A stretch of 64,000 bases of DNA, taken from an uncultured Parabacteroides sp. (GTDB taxonomy: Bacteria > Bacteroidota > Bacteroidia > Bacteroidales > Tannerellaceae). The stretch covers positions 1-64,000 of the forward strand of contig CAJTMR010000004.1 of assembly GCA_910577325.1 (NCBI GenBank). The letters are read 5' to 3'. Below, piece by piece: positions 26,494-34,001 of this stretch (position 1 is the first letter of the stretch; each line of letters begins with the position of its first letter). The notes beneath the pieces are model-generated. The model was not told the origin of the DNA, did not search any database, and saw only the letters and a list, made by a program, of their open reading frames with translations. A program made the position numbers and the translations under genes.

Positions 26494-26508
26494 ATTTTGA
26501 TTTCAGAT

Positions 26509-27132
26509 TTATGAATTATGATTTTGAATTTCTTTTAAGAACTCCTTTAGTTTTTCAGTGTCTTTCCGCCCCGGTCCGATCTCGAATCCGCTGTTCAGGT
26601 CGATCCCGGCAAGGCGGGAATGTCGGAAAGAGCGTATAGCCCCGGCACTTTCCGGCCGGATACCTCCACTTAACAAAAAGGGTGTTTTTCCCTGATAGGC
26701 TTCGAGTACGGACCAATCGAATTGCTTGCCGGAACCTCCATAACCGTTGCATTTGGTATCGAAGAGGAAGTAATCGGCACGCCCCTCGTAATCGGAGGCC
26801 TGCTCCAAGTCGCAGGCTGTTGCAATCCGGAATGCCTTGATCAGCGAATAGCCGCGCTTTTGCAGGATATGACATTCCTCTGGTGTTTCCTCTCCATGCA
26901 ATTGCAGGTAATCGAGCCGGAAAAGTGCCGCTGTTTCCGTCAACTCTTCAAAGGAAGCATTGACGAAAACACCGACCTTTTTTAATGGACAATTGGAATA
27001 CCATTTGCCGCCATTGTCCATTATTTTTCGCGGGCTTCCCGCGAAAAATATTAGTCCTATCCAGTCGATTCCTAAGGCTGCGACCTCCCGGATATTTTCG
27101 GGATCACGCATTCCGCATACTTTGATGATCAT
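26509..27132 (-). CDS. trpF: Phosphoribosylanthranilate isomerase
   Basis: A 207-residue TIM barrel. The catalytic Cys is in IIKVCGMRDPENI at the N-terminus. LQLHGEETPE, the Asp region FLFDTKC and FLLSGGIRPES match the family. It performs the Amadori rearrangement of phosphoribosylanthranilate. The start overlaps the end of trpC by 4 bases. Unusually, codons for residues about 28-50 (GSPRKIMDNGGKWYSN) are built on two strong palindromes at 26983-27050. The frame is kept and the catalytic regions are intact, so the gene should be functional. Confidence 0.94.
   Translation of the reverse strand: MIIKVCGMRDPENIREVAALGIDWIGLIFFAGSPRKIMDNGGKWYSNCPLKKVGVFVNASFEELTETAALFRLDYLQLHGEETPEECHILQKRGYSLIKAFRIATACDLEQASDYEGRADYFLFDTKCNGYGGSGKQFDWSVLEAYQGKTPFLLSGGIRPESAGAIRSFRHSRLAGIDLNSGFEIGPGRKDTEKLKEFLKEIQNHNS
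26983..27050 (-). repeat. Two strong hairpins within trpF coding sequence
   Basis: 27022-27050 is a perfect 13-bp inverted repeat (TATTTTTCGCGGG and complement) with a 3-base loop. 26983-26993 and 27013-27023 form a second perfect 11-bp pair (TAATGGACAAT/ATTGTCCATTA). They meet end to end inside trpF, in the loop after the GSPR motif. They resemble palindromic intergenic repeats more than ordinary coding sequence. Confidence 0.75.
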
Positions 27133-27938
27133 GATAATCCTCCTATGAATTGTGCGAGCGTGTCGCCCGGCGCATCGGTTTTCATGAACGTTTCGCCAAT
27201 CAGGAACCCGCGGAAACCGGCTTCCCGGAGGTTTGATACGGTAGTTGTTGCCGAAATACCGCTTTCCGATACCAACAAGGGAGAAAGATTTCTTTCACGA
27301 GCGACCGTTTGTATAGCTTTTGCCAGTCGGAAGGAGTTTTCCACATCAGTATGAAATGTTCCGAGGTTGCGGTTGTTCACGCCCAACATGTCAACAAATG
27401 CATTGAGGTGTCCAAGCTCTTCTGCGGAATGGATTTCCAACAGTACTTCCATGTTGAGGGTATGGGCTAACTCTGCAAATATAAGACATTGCTCCGGGGT
27501 AAGGCAGGCGGCAATCAGCAGGACGGCATCGGAACCCATCACGCGTGCTTGAAAGAGTTGATATTCATCAATGATGAAGTCTTTCCTCAACAGGGGCAGG
27601 CTTATTAGGCTGCGTGCTTTGCAAAGGTCACCTAAGGAACCGCCGAAAAAGTTCGAATCGGTCAGGACAGAGCAGGCGGAAGCGCCTCCCTTCTCATAGG
27701 CGGGCAACACATCGGCTACGGCTGCATTGGGATGTAACCAGTCTTTCGAAGGACTTTTTCTTTTAAATTCGGCAATGATACCCGACGAAGATGTTGCGAG
27801 AGCCGCTCGCATGGAACGGGTAGGATGTTCGAGCCGTTCACTGCCCAATCTCAATAAGGTCTGCAACCGGACAGCTTGTTTTTGCCGCTCCACTTCGATA
27901 CGTTTATTCGCTATAATATCTTGTAATATATCTTTCAT
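27129..27938 (-). CDS. trpC: Indole-3-glycerol phosphate synthase
   Basis: A 269-residue TIM barrel. The signature GIIAEFKRKSPSKDWL, LRKDFIIDEYQ, the Glu-bearing MEVLLEIHSAEEL and GVNNRNLGTF are all present. It closes the ring of carboxyphenylaminodeoxyribulose phosphate to indole-3-glycerol phosphate. It stands alone rather than fused to TrpF, as is usual in Bacteroidetes. It lies 11 bases after trpD. Confidence 0.97.
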   Translation of the reverse strand: MKDILQDIIANKRIEVERQKQAVRLQTLLRLGSERLEHPTRSMRAALATSSSGIIAEFKRKSPSKDWLHPNAAVADVLPAYEKGGASACSVLTDSNFFGGSLGDLCKARSLISLPLLRKDFIIDEYQLFQARVMGSDAVLLIAACLTPEQCLIFAELAHTLNMEVLLEIHSAEELGHLNAFVDMLGVNNRNLGTFHTDVENSFRLAKAIQTVARERNLSPLLVSESGISATTTVSNLREAGFRGFLIGETFMKTDAPGDTLAQFIGGLS

Positions 27939-27949
27939 TCGTTGTTTTA

Positions 27950-28951
27950 TTATAATCTGTTATTCAAGTTGATAAACGTATTGAATGTCTGCAATGCTTT
28001 GCCGCTGTCCAATGCTTCGCGGGCTTCGTCCAGGCATTCTGCAATTCTTTTTTCCGGGCAGATGACTTGGATGGCGAAAGCGGAGTTGGCGATTACGCAG
28101 TTTTTTTGTGCCGGAGTCGCCCGGTTGTTCAGGACATCGTCAAAGATGCGGGCTGCCTCGGCGACTGTCTTACCGCCATCCAGTTCCGCTTCCGTTGCGC
28201 GGGGGAAACCTAACATTTCCGGTGTGTAGAGTTTCTCTTTTTCCGGCATTGCTACCTTGAATTCCGCTGTCAGCGAGATTTCATCATACCCGTCGAGGCT
28301 ATGTATGACGGCAAAACGCGTTCCGCTCTCCTGATAGGTATAGCTGTAAAGCCTGAGCAATGGCAGGTTGTACACACCTAACAATTGGTAGGCCGGCATC
28401 ACCGGATTGACCAGCGGGCCGAGCATATTGAAGAAGCTGCGCACTCCCAGGCTCTTCCGTACCGGAGTTACGGCTTTCAGTGCCGGATTAAACAGCGGTG
28501 CATGCAGGTAGGCGATATGGCAGACTTCCATCGAACGGCGCAACCGGTCGATATCAGTTGTAAACTTCACGCCATGTTGTTCCATTACATTGCTGGCGCC
28601 ACTGACCGATGTCGCCCCATAGTTCCCATGTTTCACAACGTTATAGCCAGCACCGGCTACGACAAAACAGGAGGTCGTGCTGATATTAAACGTATTCTTC
28701 CCATCGCCTCCCGTCCCCACGATGTCGATCGGCTTGAACTCTGACAGATCTACCGGGACACGCATTTCGAGCAGCGCCTCCCGAAACCCGGCCAACTCCT
28801 CTACGGAGATATTGCGCATCAGGTAGACTGTTATCAAACTGGCGATTTGTGAATCATTATACTTGCCTTCCGCTATATTCTGAAGAATCGTCCGCGCCTC
28901 ATCATGTCCTAAATATTGATGTTCGAATAACCTATATAATATATCTTTCAT
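27950..28951 (-). CDS. trpD: Anthranilate phosphoribosyltransferase
   Basis: A 333-residue class IV phosphoribosyltransferase of normal size. The PRPP site is DIVGTGGDGKNTFNISTT, with the anthranilate-site block KHGNYGATSVSGASNVME. It adds the phosphoribosyl group to anthranilate. Spacing to trpG is 11 bases. Confidence 0.97.
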   Translation of the reverse strand: MKDILYRLFEHQYLGHDEARTILQNIAEGKYNDSQIASLITVYLMRNISVEELAGFREALLEMRVPVDLSEFKPIDIVGTGGDGKNTFNISTTSCFVVAGAGYNVVKHGNYGATSVSGASNVMEQHGVKFTTDIDRLRRSMEVCHIAYLHAPLFNPALKAVTPVRKSLGVRSFFNMLGPLVNPVMPAYQLLGVYNLPLLRLYSYTYQESGTRFAVIHSLDGYDEISLTAEFKVAMPEKEKLYTPEMLGFPRATEAELDGGKTVAEAARIFDDVLNNRATPAQKNCVIANSAFAIQVICPEKRIAECLDEAREALDSGKALQTFNTFINLNNRL

Positions 28952-28962
28952 CTTTTTAATTC

Positions 28963-29538
28963 TTAATTCTTACTCCCGAATATCCAGTTCTGTATGATAG
29001 TCTTTCCCTTTGGGGTCAGTATGGATTCCGGGTGGAACTGGATGCCGCGAACATCGTATTTGCGATGGCGGAGTGCCATAATCTGCCCTTTCTCCATATC
29101 TTCCGCCGTGATCTCCAGGCAGTCGGGAAAATTCTCTTTTGAGACGACCCACGAGTGGTAGCGGCCGGCACGGAAAACAGGCTCCAGGCCCGCGAACAAC
29201 GGATCCGGAACTTTCACCCGTATATCCGAACAGACTCCGTGATGCACATCCGTCAGGTTGATAAGCGTTGCCCCGAATGCTTCCCCGATGGCTTGCTCTC
29301 CGAGGCAGACGCCTAAGATACTTTTGGCCGGCGCATAGCGTCGGATCAATGGCAACAGAATGCCGGCCTCCTCCGGGATACCCGGACCTGGTGAGAGGAG
29401 GATTTTGTCAAAACGTTCCACTTCGTCTAATGCTATCTTGTCATTGCGATGTACTTCTACATCTGCACCCACTTCCTTCAATATATGCAACAGGTTGTAA
29501 GTGAAGGAATCATAATTATCGAATAGTAATACTTTCAT
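28963..29538 (-). CDS. trpG: Anthranilate synthase component II (glutamine amidotransferase)
   Basis: A 191-residue class I glutamine amidotransferase. LSPGPGIPEEAGI forms the oxyanion strand, the nucleophile Cys is in GVCLGEQAIGEAFG, and the His/Glu pair is in GIQFHPESILT. It supplies ammonia to TrpE. The same protein may also serve as PabA, as in other bacteria with one such gene. It lies 13 bases after trpE. Confidence 0.95.
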   Translation of the reverse strand: MKVLLFDNYDSFTYNLLHILKEVGADVEVHRNDKIALDEVERFDKILLSPGPGIPEEAGILLPLIRRYAPAKSILGVCLGEQAIGEAFGATLINLTDVHHGVCSDIRVKVPDPLFAGLEPVFRAGRYHSWVVSKENFPDCLEITAEDMEKGQIMALRHRKYDVRGIQFHPESILTPKGKTIIQNWIFGSKN

Positions 29539-29551
29539 AAAGCTTTTAATT

Positions 29552-30955
29552 TCAATTAATCAATGTTGTTGCCAGATCGATCGCTTTTTTCAACGCACCT
29601 AATTTGTTATTGACTTCTTGTAATTCCCGTTTATCATCGCTTTTGGCGACAATGCCGGCTCCCGCTTGGTAATACAGGACGTTCCCCCGGCTGACGAATG
29701 TACGGATCGTGATCGCCTGGTTTAAATCGCCGGCAAACCCGATAAACCCGATACAACCGCCATACGCGCCTCGATTATGCTTTTCTATATCCGTAATCAG
29801 TTGCATGGCACGTACTTTTGGCGCTCCGCTCAATGTCCCGGCAGGGAATGTATCTATATAGGTTTTGACCGGATTACTATCAGTATTGACTTCACCGCTG
29901 ACACGTGATACCAGATGAATGACGTGACTGTAGTATTGCACTTCCTTATAGAAATCTACTTGTACGTCATGTGTGTTGCGCGATAGGTCGTTGCGGGCGA
30001 GGTCGACCAACATTACATGTTCGGCGTTCTCTTTCGGATCGGCAAGCAGGGTTTCGGTGTGCTGTCTGTCCAACGCAATGTCTCCCGTGCGGAAAGCTGT
30101 GCCCGCAATCGGGTCGATGCTTGCATGTCCGTCGGCAACCTTGCAGTGCGTTTCAGGTGAGGAACCGAAGATACGGAATCCTCCGAAGTCGAAGTAAAAC
30201 AGGTAGGGAGAAGGATTTATACTCCGGAGGGCTCGGTAGACCTTGAAATCGTCTCCTTTGAACGGTTGCTCGAACCTGCGGCTCAGTACGATCTGGAATA
30301 CATCTCCGCGAAGGCAGTGACGGATGCCTTCCCGCACCATCGCTTTGTATTCTTCTCCACTGATAGGAGAGGTTTCAGGGCCGATGGCCTGGAAGTTATA
30401 AGAAGCATAGTTCCGGTTTTCGATCAATGTCTCTATCTCCTGTAAATTGGAGTTCTCGCCAGATTGCAGCAGTTCGACCAGTGTCAGTTCATTTTTGAAG
30501 TGGTTAAACACAAGTACATACTTATATAATATGTAAAGCATATCAGGAGCATCATTTTCTTCATGATGCGTTTCCATCACCGGGATGTTCTCAAAGTAAC
30601 GTACGGCATCAAAAGCAGTATATCCGAATAAACCGCAGATTTTCTTATCGGGTCCTTCAATCGAGAAGCGTTTCAAAAACGCATTCATGGTTTCCGGCAC
30701 GTTAAAAGTTTCCGTCAATGTCGTGATTTCGCTTTCCTTATCAGGAAAAATAGCAGTACATTCTCCATTGTTGATTCTGATACTTGCCAGTGGATAAAGT
30801 GCTATATAGGAAAGGCTGTTTTCGTTTCCATGAAAATCGGAACTTTCCAATAGAGCCGATTCCGGATAGATATCCCGTACCTTCAAGTAGATGCTGACGG
30901 GTGTGTGAAGGTCACCGAGAACCTTCTTGCTTGTTGTTTTGAATGTATAGTCCAT
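29552..30955 (-). CDS. trpE: Anthranilate synthase component I
   Basis: A 467-residue chorismate-binding enzyme. The catalytic C-terminal domain carries DVFQIVLSRRFE, IDPIAGTAFRTGD, LVDLARNDLSR, FPAGTLSGAPKVRAM and YGGCIGFI. The LLESS element near residue 37, which binds tryptophan in feedback-sensitive enzymes, is present (SALLESSDF), so feedback inhibition is likely. It is placed second, after trpB, 39 bases downstream. Confidence 0.96.
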   Translation of the reverse strand: MDYTFKTTSKKVLGDLHTPVSIYLKVRDIYPESALLESSDFHGNENSLSYIALYPLASIRINNGECTAIFPDKESEITTLTETFNVPETMNAFLKRFSIEGPDKKICGLFGYTAFDAVRYFENIPVMETHHEENDAPDMLYILYKYVLVFNHFKNELTLVELLQSGENSNLQEIETLIENRNYASYNFQAIGPETSPISGEEYKAMVREGIRHCLRGDVFQIVLSRRFEQPFKGDDFKVYRALRSINPSPYLFYFDFGGFRIFGSSPETHCKVADGHASIDPIAGTAFRTGDIALDRQHTETLLADPKENAEHVMLVDLARNDLSRNTHDVQVDFYKEVQYYSHVIHLVSRVSGEVNTDSNPVKTYIDTFPAGTLSGAPKVRAMQLITDIEKHNRGAYGGCIGFIGFAGDLNQAITIRTFVSRGNVLYYQAGAGIVAKSDDKRELQEVNNKLGALKKAIDLATTLIN

Positions 30956-30994
30956 GCTTCATTATAATTATCTTCCCGAAAGAGGAAAAAACGG

Positions 30995-32176
30995 TTACTT
31001 TTTATAATTAATATAAGTCTCCATATCTTTGTCTCCCCGGCCCGATACTGTCAGGACGACGATATCTTCCGGTTTGAATTTTATTTTAGGCAATGCTCCT
31101 AATGCGTGCGCGCTTTCCAATGCCGGGATGATTCCTTCGAGGCGTGTCAGGCAAAAAGCCGCATCTAACGCTTCGTTATCATTGACAGCCAGAATCGTAG
31201 CCCGATGGGTTTCCGACAGGTTGGCGTGGATCGGGCCGATACCCGGATAGTCCAGTCCGGCAGAGATGGAATAAGGCTCTTCGATCTGCCCGTCTTCGTT
31301 TTGCATCACTAACGTACGTGCCCCGTGTATGATTCCTTTCTTGCCTAACTGGATGGTTGCCGCGCTTTGTCCGGTCGTAATTCCCAAACCGCCTGCTTCG
31401 GCAAGGACGATTTTCACTCGTTCATCATCAATGAAATGGTAGATCGTTCCGGCCGCATTGCTTCCGCCGCCCACACAGGCGATCAGATAATCAGGATAGT
31501 CACGCCCTTCCTGTTCCGACAATTGCTTTTTGATTTCTTCGCTGATGACGGATTGTAAACGTGCTACCATATCCGGATAAGGGTGGGGGCCGACTGTCGA
31601 TCCGATGATATAGTACGTGTCGGAAGGGTGGCAACACCAGTCGCGGATCGCTTCATTGGTCGCATCTTTCAGTGTCATATTGCCGGAAGTCACGGGGACG
31701 ACCGTTGCACCCAGCATTTCCATCTTCTGCACGTTTGCATGCTGGCGTTCCACATCTGTCTTGCCCATATAGACGATACATTCCATATTCATCAGCGCAC
31801 AGACGGTAGCGGTCGCCACGCCGTGCTGTCCGGCTCCCGTTTCGGCTATTATACGGGTTTTCCCCATCCGTCTTGCCAGCAAGATCTGTCCGATCGTGTT
31901 GTTGATCTTATGAGCGCCGGTATGGTTCAGATCCTCACGCTTCAGATATATCTTGCAGCCATACTTATCACTCAGTCTTTTAGCCTGGTAAAGAGGGGAG
32001 GGGCGACCGACATAGTCCCGGAGCAACAGGCCGAATTCTTTCTTGAAACTGTCGCTTTCCAATACTTCCCGATATTTCTTTTGCAGGTTTTCCACACATT
32101 GGTGAAGTATTTCGGGCACGTATGCCCCTCCGAACTCACCATAATACCCGTTTTCGTCAACTTGATACGTTCTCAT
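30995..32176 (-). CDS. trpB: Tryptophan synthase beta chain
   Basis: A 393-residue PLP enzyme of the TrpB1 type. The PLP lysine is in LNHTGAHKINN, the catalytic Glu region is IIAETGAGQHGVATA, and the phosphate-binding loop is CVGGGSNAAGTIY. It condenses indole with serine. It is the first structural gene of the trp operon, beginning 59 bases beyond the attenuator hairpin. Separation of trpB from trpA by the whole operon is the usual Bacteroidales order. Confidence 0.97.
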   Translation of the reverse strand: MRTYQVDENGYYGEFGGAYVPEILHQCVENLQKKYREVLESDSFKKEFGLLLRDYVGRPSPLYQAKRLSDKYGCKIYLKREDLNHTGAHKINNTIGQILLARRMGKTRIIAETGAGQHGVATATVCALMNMECIVYMGKTDVERQHANVQKMEMLGATVVPVTSGNMTLKDATNEAIRDWCCHPSDTYYIIGSTVGPHPYPDMVARLQSVISEEIKKQLSEQEGRDYPDYLIACVGGGSNAAGTIYHFIDDERVKIVLAEAGGLGITTGQSAATIQLGKKGIIHGARTLVMQNEDGQIEEPYSISAGLDYPGIGPIHANLSETHRATILAVNDNEALDAAFCLTRLEGIIPALESAHALGALPKIKFKPEDIVVLTVSGRGDKDMETYINYKK

Positions 32177-32234
32177 CGTTTTATCCGTTATTATTGTTTT
32201 TTATCTTTTCGAATCTTTGTAATTGCTTTAAACG

Positions 32235-32270
32235 AAAAAAGGTCTGTCGCAAGTGCGACAGACCTTTTTA
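32235..32270 (-). terminator. trp attenuator hairpin
   Basis: A near-perfect 16-bp inverted repeat (AAAAAGGTCTGTCGCA and complement) with a very short loop, followed on the minus strand by a T run. It lies between the Trp-rich leader peptide and trpB. In the leader, CAGTCCT just downstream of the peptide stop can pair with AGGTCTG of the terminator's first arm (one mismatch), a possible antiterminator. ATTGGT at the Trp codons can pair with ACCAGT, which would block that pairing. The pairing scheme is my inference. Confidence 0.85.
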
Positions 32271-32307
32271 TTATATCACGATAGTATATACATAGAGGAC
32301 TGGTTCC

Positions 32308-32370
32308 TTACGACCTTATGAGTTGTAAAGAGTGCCACCACCAATATGTATTTACTATAATTGTTCTCAT
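32308..32370 (-). CDS. trpL: trp operon leader peptide
   Basis: A 20-residue peptide that begins MRTIIV and contains Thr-Tyr-Trp-Trp-Trp-His-Ser, then stops 38 bases before the attenuator hairpin. Its start is 24 bases after a perfect promoter. Three adjacent Trp codons in so short a frame just before a terminator are the hallmark of ribosome-mediated transcription attenuation. When charged tRNA-Trp is scarce the ribosome would stall on these codons and let transcription continue into trpB. The frame can be opened further upstream, but that extension would precede the promoter and is not used. Confidence 0.85.
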   Translation of the reverse strand: MRTIIVNTYWWWHSLQLIRS

Positions 32371-32393
32371 GACTTTTGTTGTTGTTACGGCAG

Positions 32394-32424
32394 CAAATAT
32401 ATGTGTTTTCTGACAAACTGCAAA
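32394..32424 (-). promoter_or_regulatory. trp operon promoter
   Basis: On the minus strand TTTG, exactly 19 bases, TATATTTG: a full match to the Bacteroidetes consensus. Transcription would begin near 32387, 17 bases before the leader peptide start codon. Confidence 0.8.
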
Positions 32425-32483
32425 TAATCCGGTTGTTTTTTTGTTTACTTTATTTTGGTAGCACGGTTCTTGACTGGGTAACC

Positions 32484-32977
32484 TATGTTTGCATGGGCAA
32501 AAATAGCCATCGGCGAAAAAGATGCAAAAACAGGGCATAAAAACGCCTCCAACATGGCGGATAAACATCGGCGCATCCCCGTCAGGGCTTCGCGCAGACC
32601 CGGGTCTGCACCTCTTCCGCACCCGGGTCTTGGTGGTGGGTACACCCGGGTCTTAAGCGGCTTTAAAAGCTGTTTTTGACAAAAGAAAAGCCTGTCTTGA
32701 TGAAAAAAGAAGCCGTTTTAACATGTTTTGCACCTGTTTCCGGACGGTCTCTGTTTTTATCGTATAATTGATACACAGGATGTTATCGTTTTTAACTATG
32801 ATAGTTGTGATAGATGAATGATAGGTCAAAACGGCAACTATCATTCCATAACATATTGGTTTAAACCGATATACAGGCAGAAATGATAGTATGATGGTTG
32901 TTTTTGCAAAAACATGTATGTAGTTAGTCCATATCGGTCGGTGGCGAAAACAGATGGAAACTTTATGATTTTGGTGC
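32484..32977. repeat. Dispersed non-coding element, copy 1 (left arm missing)
   Basis: About 494 bases nearly identical to 47288-47822, apart from roughly 45 extra bases in the latter. It contains AGACCCGGGTCT and further ACCCGGGTCT words, then a stretch rich in TATGATAGT/ACTATCAT words. A 63-codon minus-strand frame is open in both copies, but more than half of the base differences there change the amino acid, so it does not look protein-coding. Compared with copy 2, the left inverted arm is absent; the trp promoter lies on that side. It fills most of the gap between trp and fecR. Confidence 0.85.
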
Positions 32978-33116
32978 TGTAACCTTTGCTCTTATAGAGC
33001 GTGAGGATTGTTTTGTGATGATACTTTTTAACAAACGTGCATTAACTTTTAGATAAAGCGCATAGTGAATTTCTTTTTTCCTCTTGTCTTTATTTCTGAA
33101 ATCAAGCAGAAAAAGT

Positions 33117-33998
33117 ATGAAACCTACACACGATCATTTGGAAGAGATGTTGGACAAACTCGCTGCCTCCACACGTTCACCACGCGGGAGCTATTCTGCT
33201 GCCGAAAGTTGGAAGTTATTGGAGAAACGGGTTGTTTCTCCTCGGACGAAGCGACTGAAACTGTTCCGTCTGGCGGGGGGAATTGCCGCATCCGTCCTTC
33301 TTTGCCTTGCAAGCTGGTTTATCTATGATTGCCGGAAGCTGGCAACGATGCAAACAGTTTCAACGGGTGCAACCCTATCGGTAGTCACTTTGCCGGATCA
33401 GACGAAGGTGACGCTGAACCGCTATTCCTCTTTGACTTATCCGGATCGTTTCAAAGGGGATAGAAGGGTAGTTCAGTTGTTAGGAGAGGCTTATTTCGAA
33501 GTCGAAAAAGACGCTCGGCATCCTTTTATCGTGAAAGCGGAGCCGGTCGAGATTGAAGTGCTTGGAACACATTTCAATGTGGAAGCTTATCCCGCCGATT
33601 CAGAGGTAAGGACGACTCTGTTGGAAGGTTCCGTTGCTGTCAGTGCACCGGCTGTTTCCAGCCGGATTACGCTTTCTCCGGGAGAAAGCGCCATTTATGA
33701 TCGAGCCGATAAAACACTCCGGGAAGAAAAAACAGAGAGAAATGATACGGCTGCCGGTTGGCGTGATGGACATTTTCATTTTGACTATCTGCCGTTGCGG
33801 GAGATTGTACGGGAGTTGTCAAATGCTTTTCAAATGGAAATCAGGATTACGGATAAAGATATAAAGGATTTTCGTATCAGGGCGCATTTTACCCAAGGCG
33901 AGAGTTTGGATCAGATACTTGATCTGCTTCAGTCTGCCGGTAATTTTAGTTATAAAAAGGTGAATGATACGATCGTGATCCATTCTAAACTTGACTAA
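33117..33998 (+). CDS. FecR family anti-sigma factor
   Basis: A 293-residue FecR. The start at 33117 (MKPTHDHLEEMLD) is preferred over a Met 11 codons earlier. The cytoplasmic N-terminus is short, a membrane helix lies at about 60-78 (IAASVLLCLASWFIYDC), the periplasmic FecR domain follows (ATLSVVTLPDQTKVTLNRYS; LLEGSVAV), and the C-terminal DUF4974 domain starts near 215 (YLPLREIVRELSNAF). Such proteins hold an ECF sigma factor and release it when the partner receptor is loaded. No sigma gene is adjacent: upstream is the dispersed repeat. The gene ends 3 bases before the STN-type receptor. Confidence 0.92.
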   Translation: MKPTHDHLEEMLDKLAASTRSPRGSYSAAESWKLLEKRVVSPRTKRLKLFRLAGGIAASVLLCLASWFIYDCRKLATMQTVSTGATLSVVTLPDQTKVTLNRYSSLTYPDRFKGDRRVVQLLGEAYFEVEKDARHPFIVKAEPVEIEVLGTHFNVEAYPADSEVRTTLLEGSVAVSAPAVSSRITLSPGESAIYDRADKTLREEKTERNDTAAGWRDGHFHFDYLPLREIVRELSNAFQMEIRITDKDIKDFRIRAHFTQGESLDQILDLLQSAGNFSYKKVNDTIVIHSKLD

Positions 33999-34001
33999 GT
34001 C

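Noticed and set aside
32597..32652. Repeated ACCCGGGTCT words, considered as a CRISPR array or tandem repeat
   Set aside because: Only three or four short words with irregular spacing and no spacers; they are part of the dispersed element and are also present in the other copy.
32653..32844. 63-residue minus-strand frame open in both copies of the dispersed element (the other at 47498-47689)
   Set aside because: About six of ten base differences between the copies change the amino acid, there is no ribosome binding site, and the conserved region extends far beyond the frame on both sides.
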